In this document: one piece after another, positions 1-5,585 of the stretch | How the letters are laid out: the number at the start of each line of letters is the position of its first letter | Numbering within the stretch: the stretch's first letter is position 1 | Assembly: GCA_944376955.1 (NCBI GenBank) | Contig: CALWEB010000160.1 | Span: 1 to 7,112, forward strand | Reading direction: 5' to 3' | Source: an uncultured Agathobaculum sp. | Lineage (GTDB): Bacteria; Bacillota; Clostridia; Oscillospirales; Butyricicoccaceae | DNA length: 7,112 nt | Program-made: the position numbers and the translations under genes | Notes under the pieces: model-generated | Seen by the model: only the letters and a program-made list of their open reading frames with translations | The model's database searches: none | What the model was told of the DNA's origin: nothing

Positions 1-714
1 CAGCACCTGATTGAGCACCGAACCGAGCACATAGCGGTAGCCCTCATGCGTGGTGGCCACTTCGACCGCCTCGGAGATCGCACAGCCGAGCGAGCCGCCG
101 GTGGTTGGGTCCTGCGCTAAGATCGCGCGTCCCGCTTCGGTCGTATTGGACGGCGAGGGGGTTACATCCGCGCCGAAGGTCTGCATGACTGCCTTGCGGT
201 ATGGCTTCTGCTCATAGGAAACCTTCACCATATACACCTTGAGGTCCAGGCCGAAATATGCGCACGCTTCGGAAAGCGCCGTGCCCCACTGGCCCGCTCC
301 GGTCTCGGTTGTCAGGCCCTTGAGCCCCTGCTCCTTGGCATAATACGCCTGCGCGATGGCCGAATTGAGCTTGTGGCTGCCCGAAGTATTGTTACCCTCG
401 AACTTGTAGTAGATCTTTGCCGGAGTGCCAAGCGCCTTTTCCAGATTGTATGCGCGGCACAAAGGCGACGGACGGTACAGCTTATACATATCGAGGATCG
501 GTTCCGGAATGTCGATATAGCGTTCCGTGCTGTCCAGCTCCTGATGCGCCAGCTTTTCACAGAAGATCGGATAGAGCGCCTCCTCCGGCAGGGGCTCATG
601 CGTACCGGGGTGGATCAGCGGGTCGGGCTGTTCCTTCATGTCGGCGCGCAGGTTGTACCACTGCTTGGGCATCTGATCTTCGGTTAAATACAATCTGTGC
701 GGAATCTTTGCCAT
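1..714 (-). CDS. trpB: Tryptophan synthase beta chain, TrpB2 type (N-terminal part)
   Basis: PLP enzyme that condenses indole with L-serine to give L-tryptophan in the cytoplasm. The 238 visible residues follow the TrpB2 subfamily closely: an N-terminal stretch with WYNLRAD and IHPGTHEPLP (about 19-43), RPSPLCRA (81-88), GNNTSGSHKLNSA with the predicted PLP-binding Lys115, TETGAGQWG (136-144), SYEQKPYR (166-173) and GSLGCAISEA (207-216). The long N-terminal region before RPSPL separates TrpB2 from the TrpB1 form that works with TrpA. The gene runs off the left edge: the family is about 450 residues, so roughly the C-terminal half is missing. The ATG at 712-714 is preceded by AAGGAG (725-730) at 8 nt spacing. 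Expression is evidently controlled by the Trp T-box leader directly upstream. No other trp gene is visible, so whether this is the cell's main TrpB or an indole-salvage paralogue cannot be decided here. Confidence 0.93.
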   Translation of the reverse strand, partial: MAKIPHRLYLTEDQMPKQWYNLRADMKEQPDPLIHPGTHEPLPEEALYPIFCEKLAHQELDSTERYIDIPEPILDMYKLYRPSPLCRAYNLEKALGTPAKIYYKFEGNNTSGSHKLNSAIAQAYYAKEQGLKGLTTETGAGQWGTALSEACAYFGLDLKVYMVKVSYEQKPYRKAVMQTFGADVTPSPSNTTEAGRAILAQDPTTGGSLGCAISEAVEVATTHEGYRYVLGSVLNQVL

Positions 715-760
715 GGTAGGTTCTCTCCTTTTTATATGAAATATGTGGGTTTGCAAAAAT

Positions 761-800
761 AAAAAAACTCCTGTCCCATGAAACTCATGGGACAGGAGTT
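761..800 (-). terminator. T-box intrinsic terminator of the trpB2 leader
   Basis: On the minus strand a perfect 15-bp stem (AACTCCTGTCCCATG at 786-800 with its complement at 766-780) closes a 5-nt loop. It is followed by a T-rich run continuing to about 755. It lies just downstream of the T-box core and upstream of the trpB2 ribosome-binding site, the standard place for the attenuation hairpin that competes with the antiterminator. Confidence 0.95.
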
Positions 801-1045
801 CGATCAACAAACTCTTGCGGTACCACCCAAGTTGACGCAGTGATGCGCCCGCTCACTTTCGCACATCCAACAATGTACGCTCCCCTGATAACGGGTGGAG
901 TCCCCGTCGCAGTTACTTGGGGTTGCCCCCGTTCGCCTTGCCCTGCATAAAGTCCATTCACACGGTCCTTGCCTGCCGCGATCTCACCACCCGCGGCTCT
1001 CTTGGAGGTTTGGCCTCCGTGCTACTCGTCTTCGTCATTGGTTTG
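761..1045 (-). promoter_or_regulatory. T-box riboswitch, tryptophan specificity (tRNA-Trp sensing)
   Basis: A cis-acting leader RNA that binds a cognate tRNA and allows read-through when that tRNA is uncharged. Read on the minus strand it begins with the conserved stem I start AATGACGAAGACGAGTAG (about 1039-1022). The distal stem I hairpin follows, with arms GCCGCG (992-997) and CGCGGC (975-980) closing a GGTGGTGAGA loop. The specifier region GAATGGAC places UGG at 954-956, followed by the expected purine; UGG is the Trp codon. A stem III-like hairpin lies near 866-880. The T-box core GGGTGGTACCGC is at 817-828, inside an antiterminator fold (about 810-833), and the terminator hairpin follows at once. 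The downstream trpB2 gene agrees with the Trp specifier. The 5' boundary is approximate. Confidence 0.95.
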
Positions 1046-1058
1046 TCGGTATGGTCAC

Positions 1059-1087
1059 AGTATATTCTCAAGAAAAGCATTTGTCAA
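1059..1087 (-). promoter_or_regulatory. Sigma-A promoter of the T-box/trpB2 transcript
   Basis: On the minus strand a perfect -35 TTGACA (1082-1087) is separated by 17 nt from a -10 TATACT (1059-1064), with an AT-rich stretch upstream (about 1091-1147) that could act as an UP element. Transcription should start near 1052, just ahead of T-box stem I. A near-consensus promoter fits regulation mainly by attenuation in the leader. An 8-bp inverted repeat brackets this promoter (listed separately). Confidence 0.85.
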
Positions 1088-1102
1088 GCGGTTTTTGAGA
1101 AT
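1064..1102 (-). repeat. Inverted repeat bracketing the trpB2 -35 element (possible operator)
   Basis: ATTCTCAA (1095-1102 read on the minus strand) and its exact reverse complement TTGAGAAT (1064-1071) are separated by 23 nt. The arms flank the -35 hexamer, and the promoter-proximal arm abuts and shares one base with the -10. This arrangement would suit a dimeric repressor, but the sequence is AT-rich and an 8-bp match can arise by chance. Confidence 0.35.
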
Positions 1103-1122
1103 TTTTTATATTTTATCACCGC

Positions 1123-1147
1123 AATATTTTCTTATTATGAAAATATT
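1123..1147. repeat. AT-rich 9-bp inverted repeat after the small membrane gene
   Basis: AATATTTTC (1123-1131) and GAAAATATT (1139-1147) form a perfect palindrome around a 7-nt loop. It touches the stop codon of the small membrane-protein gene and lies upstream of the trpB2 promoter. On the minus strand no U-run follows, and eight of nine pairs are A-T, so a terminator is doubtful. It may be a weak terminator, a binding site, or simply composition. Confidence 0.3.
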
Positions 1148-1377
1148 CAATCTTCGTGTTCCTTCTGCTCGTTCGTCAATTTATCGAGGCGTTCCTCCAG
1201 CTCCTCAATGCGGCAGATCATTCCATAACATGCGTATAGCAAGAGAGCAAGCGGCAGCGCAACAACCAACATCAGCGGCCAAAAAGATTCATGCAGCCAG
1301 GTAAACACAAAACCTGCAGCCAATACCAACAGAAATGCAATCACATAAAACCCTGCAAAATCTTTGATCCCTTTCAT
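1147..1377 (-). CDS. Small two-helix membrane protein with C-terminal coiled coil, function unknown
   Basis: A 76-residue protein that I do not recognise as a named family. It has a short Lys-rich N-terminus (MKGIKD) and a first hydrophobic helix at about residues 8-27. A short polar turn with WLHES precedes a second hydrophobic helix at about 32-55. An acidic amphipathic tail follows (RIEELEERLDKL and onward, about 57-75) that looks like a short coiled coil suited to oligomerisation or to contact with a cytoplasmic partner. An in-frame GTG 12 nt upstream would give 80 residues. The ATG at 1375-1377 is preferred because AAGGTGG (1386-1392) sits 8 nt before it and overlaps the GTG. The gene has its own promoter, divergent from the LRR-VWA-MoxR operon, and is followed by the trpB2 control region. 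Its extended -10 promoter, good ribosome-binding site and membrane-protein pattern support a real gene; the function is open. Confidence 0.75.
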   Translation of the reverse strand: MKGIKDFAGFYVIAFLLVLAAGFVFTWLHESFWPLMLVVALPLALLLYACYGMICRIEELEERLDKLTNEQKEHED

Positions 1378-1383
1378 CTCGCA

Positions 1384-1394
1384 CCCCACCTTTT
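1384..1394 (-). promoter_or_regulatory. Ribosome-binding site that fixes the ATG start of the small membrane protein
   Basis: The minus strand reads AAAAGGTGGGG, whose AAGGTGG core lies 8 nt upstream of the ATG at 1377. The alternative GTG start lies inside this motif and so is unlikely to be used. Confidence 0.6.
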
Positions 1395-1408
1395 CATAGG
1401 ATAAACCT

Positions 1409-1438
1409 ATTTTATCATGAGGGCAAAAATGCCGTCAA
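1409..1438 (-). promoter_or_regulatory. Promoter of the small membrane-protein gene
   Basis: On the minus strand -35 TTGACG (1433-1438) is followed after 18 nt by TAAAAT (1409-1414), which is preceded by TGA and so has an extended -10 form. The predicted start near 1402 leaves a 5' leader of about 25 nt before the ATG. It stands back to back with the LRR operon promoter, the two -35 boxes being 32 nt apart. Confidence 0.65.
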
Positions 1439-1470
1439 TCCGCAAAGCGTCCAAAGCCGCCGCACATTTG

Positions 1471-1499
1471 TTGCCGCCCTGCCCCGGCTGTGCTATAAT
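1471..1499 (+). promoter_or_regulatory. Promoter of the LRR-VWA-MoxR operon
   Basis: TTGCCG (1471-1476), a 17-nt spacer, then a perfect TATAAT (1494-1499) preceded by TGC, an extended -10. The predicted start near 1506 gives a leader of about 32 nt that contains the strong ribosome-binding site AAAGGAGG (1523-1530). No riboswitch or attenuator fits in so short a leader, so any regulation is likely at initiation. Confidence 0.75.
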
Positions 1500-1537
1500 C
1501 AATCCAGACGAAAATCATCCGGAAAGGAGGACGCCCC

Positions 1538-2509
1538 ATGCATGTGATTGAGGGCGAAAACGACCTCTTGCTAACCTGCGTGCAAACACCGGACGGCGTT
1601 GCCATCTTGCGCTGCGAAACGCACGACGACACGGTGCGTCTGCCGGACACCATCGACGGCGCACCGGTCGTGCAGCTCGGTGCCTACGCGCTCAGCGAGC
1701 GCGCGCCCGACCTTGCAGGACGCGAAACATTTGCCGTGCGTGTCACCTGCGGCGGGACAGAGCCCACGCACGATGCAAACGCCATCCGTTCGGTCACGCT
1801 GCCTGCACCGCTGCAAAGCGTGGGCAGCTATGCGTTTTACAACTGCCGGCGGCTGGAAACGATCACGCTGTCCGGAATGGTCACCGACTTCGGCGGCGGC
1901 GCACTGATGAACTGCCGCGCGCTGCGCACGGTCGTGCTGGGTGCCGAACCGAACGCCCCGACCTGCCTGCAAAAGCTGCTCGGTGAACACGCGGGCGAAC
2001 TGGATGTGCGGTTTGAGGGCCATCCCCCTGCGCGCCTGCTGTTCCCCGCCTACACCGAGGAACTTGAAGACCTATCCCCCGCGCACATCTTCCAGCGCCG
2101 CATCCACGGCGCGGGTTACAGCTATCGCCAGTGCTTTGAAGCTGGCGTGCTGAGTTTCCGTCAATACGACCTTGCGCTCACCGGCCTGCTGGAACGGCAT
2201 GACTTTGCAGTGGCCGCGCGGGTCGCCGCACGGCGGCTGGCCGTGCCATTCGCCCTGTCGGACGCGGCGCGCGACACCTATCTGGACTGTCTGCGCGCGC
2301 ACGGCGGTGCGCTGCTGCGCGCCTGCGCGGCCGTGGGCGAGAGCGCGGCAATTTCGTTTTTGCTGTCGCTCGGCATGCTGACCACCACCGACGTAGATGC
2401 GGCTTGCAACGCCGCCCGTGAAAAGGAACAGACCGCGGCGCTGTCCATGCTGCTCGCCGCGACCGGCAAAACGGCAGCCCGCGGCCGCGCCAAAACCTTC
2501 GATTTATAA
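1538..2509 (+). CDS. Cytoplasmic BspA-type leucine-rich-repeat protein with helical C-terminal domain
   Basis: A 323-residue protein, first gene of the operon. The N-terminal part carries LRR_5 (BspA-like) repeat units: a degenerate one around 42-56 (APVVQLGAYALSE), then SVTLPAPLQSVGSYAFYNC (85-103) and ETITLSGMVTDFGGGALMNC (107-126), closing with RALRTVVLG. Residues about 165-310 form a separate, probably all-helical region starting with LLFPAYTEELEDLSPAHIFQ and containing GAGYSYRQCF (191-200). Near the end a segment with DVDAACNAAREKEQTAALSM resembles an ankyrin or HEAT-like helix pair. There is no signal peptide, sortase motif or membrane helix, so it should be cytoplasmic, unlike secreted BspA adhesins. 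The ATG follows AAAGGAGG at 7 nt; the VWA gene begins 12 nt after the stop. The likely role is a protein-binding adaptor or client of the MoxR-VWA pair, inferred from context alone. Confidence 0.85.
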   Translation: MHVIEGENDLLLTCVQTPDGVAILRCETHDDTVRLPDTIDGAPVVQLGAYALSERAPDLAGRETFAVRVTCGGTEPTHDANAIRSVTLPAPLQSVGSYAFYNCRRLETITLSGMVTDFGGGALMNCRALRTVVLGAEPNAPTCLQKLLGEHAGELDVRFEGHPPARLLFPAYTEELEDLSPAHIFQRRIHGAGYSYRQCFEAGVLSFRQYDLALTGLLERHDFAVAARVAARRLAVPFALSDAARDTYLDCLRAHGGALLRACAAVGESAAISFLLSLGMLTTTDVDAACNAAREKEQTAALSMLLAATGKTAARGRAKTFDL

Positions 2510-2521
2510 AGGAGCCTTCCC

Positions 2522-3811
2522 ATGCCCCAAAGCGAACGCTGGAACGCCCTCGGGCGCGAGATATTGTTCTCCGCCCGCACCGAATTATATATGAGTCTGC
2601 CTTTTCTGGATGCAGCACTGTCCGCACTGGCTGTCTCGGACGGGTTTGACACCACCACGCTGGCCACCGATGCCCGCAGCCTGTACTTCAACGGCGCGTG
2701 GCTCGCGCAGCAGCTGGAGCGTGGCCGCCCGCGTGTCAACCGCGCCTACCTGCACAGCGTGTTCCACTGTCTGCTGCGCCACCCCGCCAAAACCCGCGAC
2801 CGTGACCGCGATTTGTGGGATTTAGCGTGTGATGTGGCGGTCGAGAGCATTTTGGACACGCTGGATTACCGTTGCTTGCAGGCGGAAAAGCCATCCGTGC
2901 GGCGACAGAACCTGTACCGCAGCCTGCGCGCGGAGATGCCTGTGCTGACCGCCGAGGCGGTTTACCGCCAGTTCCGGCGCGACCGATTAAATTCCTACGA
3001 CTGTGCAACGCTCGCACGCGTGTTCGCGGTAGACGAACATTCCCTCTGGCCGGAGGAGGGCGACGACGAGCAGGACAAGCAGTGGCAGCGCACCGCCGAG
3101 CGCACCCAAACCGCGATGGAAACCGTGTTTTCCAACCAAGCAACCGGTGGCGAAGCCGTGCGCGAGCAGCTGTCCGTCACCACCCAGCAGACGACAGACT
3201 ACCGCGCCTTTCTGCGGCGGTTCGCCGCCTTACGCGAAGAAGTTGCGGTGGATGCGGATTCGTTCGACTACGGCTATTATGCCTACGGCCTGCGGCACTT
3301 TGGCAACATGCCGCTCATCGAACCGCTCGAAACGCGCGAGGTGCGCAAAATCGAGGATTTCGTCATCGCAGTGGACACCTCCATGTCCACCTCGGGCGAG
3401 CTGGTGCGCAGTTTCCTCACACGCACCTACGAATTATTGCAGGACAGCGAAAGCTTTTTCCGGCATATCAACCTGCGCATTTTGCAGTGCGACGACCAGA
3501 TCCGCGCAGACAAGCGCATCACGAACGCGCGCGATCTGGCCGACTATATGGAGCATTTTGAGCTGATTGGGCAGTCCGCGACCGACTTCCGGCCAGTATT
3601 TGAGTATGTTGACCGGTTGGTCAGCGAAGGCGCGTTCCACCATCTGCGTGGACTGCTCTACTTCACCGACGGACTAGGGATCTACCCCAAAAAGCGCCCG
3701 AAATACGACGCGGCCTTCGTCATGCTCGAAGGCGACGCTTACCCCGATAACGTCCCGCCGTGGGCCATCCGCGCCGTGCTGCGCGAGGACGAGATAGGAG
3801 AACCACTATGA
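2522..3811 (+). CDS. VWA-domain protein with DUF2201-like metallopeptidase-type N-terminus
   Basis: A 429-residue cytoplasmic protein with the two-part build of DUF2201-type VWA proteins. The N-terminal region (about 1-175) keeps the peptidase-like layout, with YLHSVFHCLLRHP (77-88) followed by RDLWDLACDVAVESILD (96-112). However, the expected HExxH reads H78-S-V-F-H82, so the catalytic Glu is absent. An acidic linker (about 178-186, EEGDDEQD) leads to a VWA domain (about 278-420) with a complete MIDAS: DTSMS at D285/S287/S289, T354 in ATDFRPVF, and D383 in YFTDGLG. It should therefore bind Mg2+ and a ligand without proteolytic activity. AAAGGAG (2508-2514) precedes the ATG by 7 nt. Its stop overlaps the start of the MoxR gene by 4 nt, implying translational coupling and a stoichiometric partnership. 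The client is unknown. Confidence 0.9.
   Translation: MPQSERWNALGREILFSARTELYMSLPFLDAALSALAVSDGFDTTTLATDARSLYFNGAWLAQQLERGRPRVNRAYLHSVFHCLLRHPAKTRDRDRDLWDLACDVAVESILDTLDYRCLQAEKPSVRRQNLYRSLRAEMPVLTAEAVYRQFRRDRLNSYDCATLARVFAVDEHSLWPEEGDDEQDKQWQRTAERTQTAMETVFSNQATGGEAVREQLSVTTQQTTDYRAFLRRFAALREEVAVDADSFDYGYYAYGLRHFGNMPLIEPLETREVRKIEDFVIAVDTSMSTSGELVRSFLTRTYELLQDSESFFRHINLRILQCDDQIRADKRITNARDLADYMEHFELIGQSATDFRPVFEYVDRLVSEGAFHHLRGLLYFTDGLGIYPKKRPKYDAAFVMLEGDAYPDNVPPWAIRAVLREDEIGEPL
3794..3800 (+). promoter_or_regulatory. Ribosome-binding site that fixes the MoxR start at 3808
   Basis: ATAGGAG lies inside the end of the VWA gene, 7 nt before the ATG at 3808. It selects this start over an in-frame ATG at 3760, which would add 16 Arg-rich residues unlike any MoxR N-terminus. 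Confidence 0.7.
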
Positions 3812-5310
3812 ACATCAAACGAGCCAAAAACGAGATCAAAAACGCGCTGCGCGCCTATCTTGCGCGCGACGAGTTCGGCGCATACCGCATCCCACCCATC
3901 CGGCAGCGCCCCATCCTGCTGATGGGCCCGCCGGGCATCGGCAAAACCCAGATCATGGAGCAGATCGCAGGCGAAACCGGCGTGGGGCTGGTGTCCTACA
4001 CCTTGACCCACCACACGCGCCAGTCCGCGCTCGGCCTCCCTTACATCGAGCATGAGAAGTTCGGCGGACAGGAATACGCGGTCACGGCCTACACGATGAG
4101 CGAGATCATCGCCTCGGTTTACCGCGAGATCGAGCGCACAGGCGTTTCCGAGGGCATTCTGTTCCTCGACGAGATCAACTGCATTTCCGAAACGCTCACG
4201 CCCATGATGCTGCAATTTTTGCAGTGCAAAACCTTCGGCAACCAGCAGCTGCCCGCGGGCTGGGTAGTCGTCGCGGCGGGCAACCCGCCCGAATACAACA
4301 AATCCGTGCGCGAATTTGATGTCGTCACGCTCGACCGTGTCAAGCGCATCGACGTGGAAGAGGACTTCACGGTCTGGAAGGAGTATGCCTACCGGCGCGG
4401 CATCCACGGCGCGATTTTGTCCTATCTGGAGATCCGGCGCGACCACTTCTACCGCGTCGAGGCAACCGCGGACGGCCTGCAATTTGTCACCGCGCGTGGC
4501 TGGGAGGACTTGTCCGAGCTGATGCAGGTGTATGAAACGCTCGGCCTGCCGATCGACCGGCAGGTGGTCGAGCAATACTTGCAGCTGCCGCGCGTGGCAA
4601 GTGATTTTGCGAACTATTTGCAGCTCTATGACAAATATAAGCGCGTTTACCGCGTGGAAGAAATTTTGGACGGCACTTGGGAGCGCGTGCGCGCCTCTGA
4701 GCTTGCCGGCGCGCCGTTTGACGAAAAGCTGGGCGTTTTGGGCCTGCTGCTGTCGCGTCTGGCGGACACCGCGCGCGAAACCTACCGGCTGGACGGCCTG
4801 ACCGACGCACTGCACCAAGACCTTGTGCAAATCCGTGACGGCGAAAAAACGCTTGGCACGCTGCTGGACGATAAGCGCGCCGCCCTTTCCCGTCGCCGGG
4901 CGGCTGGCTCAACCGACCGTGACGCGCTGTTCATCGCGTCGCGGGAAACAGAGCGGCTGGATGCCTTCCGGCAGGGGCTGTCGCTCGAAAAAATCCCAGC
5001 CGGTCACGCATTCGACTACCTCAAGGAGAAATTCCAGTCCGACGTGCAGGCGCGCGCAGACGCGGCCGACAAAACCGACCGCGCACTGACCAACGCGTTT
5101 GCCTTCCTCGACGAAGCGCTGGGGGACAGCCAAGAAATGGTGCTGTTTGCAACCGAACTAACCGCGAACTATTTTACCTCGTGGTTCATCCAGAATTTCG
5201 GGTGCGAAGCCTACTTTGCGCACAACAAGCGCCTGCTGTTTGACGACACGCAGAAGCACCTTCTGGAGGAAATCCAGAAAACCCGGGCCGCAGACCAGCC
5301 AGAAAGCTGA
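3808..5310 (+). CDS. MoxR-type AAA+ ATPase with long C-terminal extension
   Basis: A 500-residue cytoplasmic ATPase. The AAA+ module has Walker A GPPGIGKT (40-47), Walker B ILFLDEIN (117-124, with D121/E122) and sensor 1 in VVAAGNPPEYNKS (N159). The Arg-containing DRVKRIDV (176-183) probably supplies the arginine finger, and a small helical lid follows to about residue 280. These features fit MoxR-like chaperones such as RavA or CbbQ, which form hexamers and act with a VWA partner. Most MoxR proteins are about 300-350 residues. Here another 220 residues follow, largely helical and charged (for example EKTLGTLLDDKRAALSRRRA), ending in a more hydrophobic segment around TANYFTSWFIQNFGCEAYFAHNK (452-474). 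Overlap with the VWA gene (ATGA) and the lack of any other partner support a dedicated MoxR-VWA complex. I assign no gene symbol because orthology to ravA or moxR is not shown. Confidence 0.92.
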   Translation: MNIKRAKNEIKNALRAYLARDEFGAYRIPPIRQRPILLMGPPGIGKTQIMEQIAGETGVGLVSYTLTHHTRQSALGLPYIEHEKFGGQEYAVTAYTMSEIIASVYREIERTGVSEGILFLDEINCISETLTPMMLQFLQCKTFGNQQLPAGWVVVAAGNPPEYNKSVREFDVVTLDRVKRIDVEEDFTVWKEYAYRRGIHGAILSYLEIRRDHFYRVEATADGLQFVTARGWEDLSELMQVYETLGLPIDRQVVEQYLQLPRVASDFANYLQLYDKYKRVYRVEEILDGTWERVRASELAGAPFDEKLGVLGLLLSRLADTARETYRLDGLTDALHQDLVQIRDGEKTLGTLLDDKRAALSRRRAAGSTDRDALFIASRETERLDAFRQGLSLEKIPAGHAFDYLKEKFQSDVQARADAADKTDRALTNAFAFLDEALGDSQEMVLFATELTANYFTSWFIQNFGCEAYFAHNKRLLFDDTQKHLLEEIQKTRAADQPES

Positions 5311-5340
5311 CAAACCGCGCCTTGGCGCGCATATAACAGA

Positions 5341-5366
5341 AAAGAGGCTGCAATAGCAGCCTCTTT
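5341..5366 (+). terminator. Probable terminator of the LRR-VWA-MoxR operon
   Basis: A perfect 11-bp stem, AAAGAGGCTGC (5341-5351) with GCAGCCTCTTT (5356-5366), closes an AATA loop 30 nt after the MoxR stop. The A-rich left side and T-ending right side suit bidirectional termination, but only a short T-run follows. A smaller CGCGC/GCGCG hairpin lies at 5316-5329, just after the stop codon. Confidence 0.65.
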
Positions 5367-5367
5367 C

Positions 5368-5506
5368 ATGAAAATGCCCAGCTTTGCCGGGTATTTTCAT
5401 ACAAGAAAGCGATTTTGTGTGCACACTTACGCGCAAAATCGCGCTCCGGCCGTGTCCGCGCACCGCGCGGCACGGCCTTTCGATTGAAAGCGTAGTTTCA
5501 ATCGAA
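5368..5506. repeat. Cluster of four consecutive hairpins between the convergent operons
   Basis: Four further inverted repeats follow with only 1-8 nt between them. (a) ATGAAAATGCCC (5368-5379) pairs with GGGTATTTTCAT (5389-5400), with one G-U pair. (b) GCGATTTTG (5409-5417) pairs with CAAAATCGC (5434-5442); its loop holds the palindrome GTGTGCACAC. (c) GGCCGTG-T-CCGCGC (5448-5461) pairs with GCGCGGCACGGCC (5465-5477): 13 bp with one bulged T and an ACC loop. (d) TTCGATTGAAA (5479-5489) pairs with TTTCAATCGAA (5496-5506). No credible gene covers this stretch. It could be a structured RNA, a cluster of palindromic intergenic repeats, or stacked terminators. Confidence 0.75.
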
Positions 5507-5516
5507 TAGAAATAGA

Positions 5517-5548
5517 GAAGCGCCGCAGCAAAAATGCTGCGGCGCTTC
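5517..5548 (-). terminator. Probable terminator of the uxaA operon
   Basis: GAAGCGCCGCAGC (5517-5529) and GCTGCGGCGCTTC (5536-5548) form a perfect GC-rich 13-bp stem with a 6-nt loop. On the minus strand it lies 37 nt past the uxaA stop, and the sequence after it is T-rich (TCTATTTCTATT). That is compatible with, though weaker than, a classic U-tract. Confidence 0.65.
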
Positions 5549-5585
5549 CCATACAAAGAAAGTAGAAAAGGAAATTGGGTAGGAA

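Noticed and set aside
817..956. A tRNA gene suggested by tRNA-like pairing in the trpB2 leader
   Set aside because: The conserved bases are those of a T-box (specifier loop and GGTGGTACCGC core); no cloverleaf with an acceptor stem can be drawn.
895..1304. Plus-strand open frames of 67-111 codons across the T-box region
   Set aside because: They run antisense through a structured T-box leader and its promoter; no ribosome-binding site or protein pattern supports them.
1571..2023. A 150-codon minus-strand open frame within the LRR gene
   Set aside because: Shadow of the plus-strand gene, which has a promoter, ribosome-binding site and LRR repeats; the antisense product shows no family signature.
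1538..2509. BspA-like surface adhesin
   Set aside because: No signal peptide, anchor or membrane segment is present, and the gene is operonic with cytoplasmic ATPase machinery.
3739..4830. A 363-codon open frame on the minus strand opposite the MoxR gene
   Set aside because: It lies antisense to a gene with clear AAA+ motifs. Its translation is rich in Gln, Arg and Val with no recognisable domain, as expected of the mirror frame of GC-rich coding DNA.
5479..5506. CRISPR-like palindrome containing TTTCAATCG
   Set aside because: It resembles the ATTGAAAC end of some CRISPR repeats, but occurs once with no spacer-repeat periodicity and no cas gene nearby.
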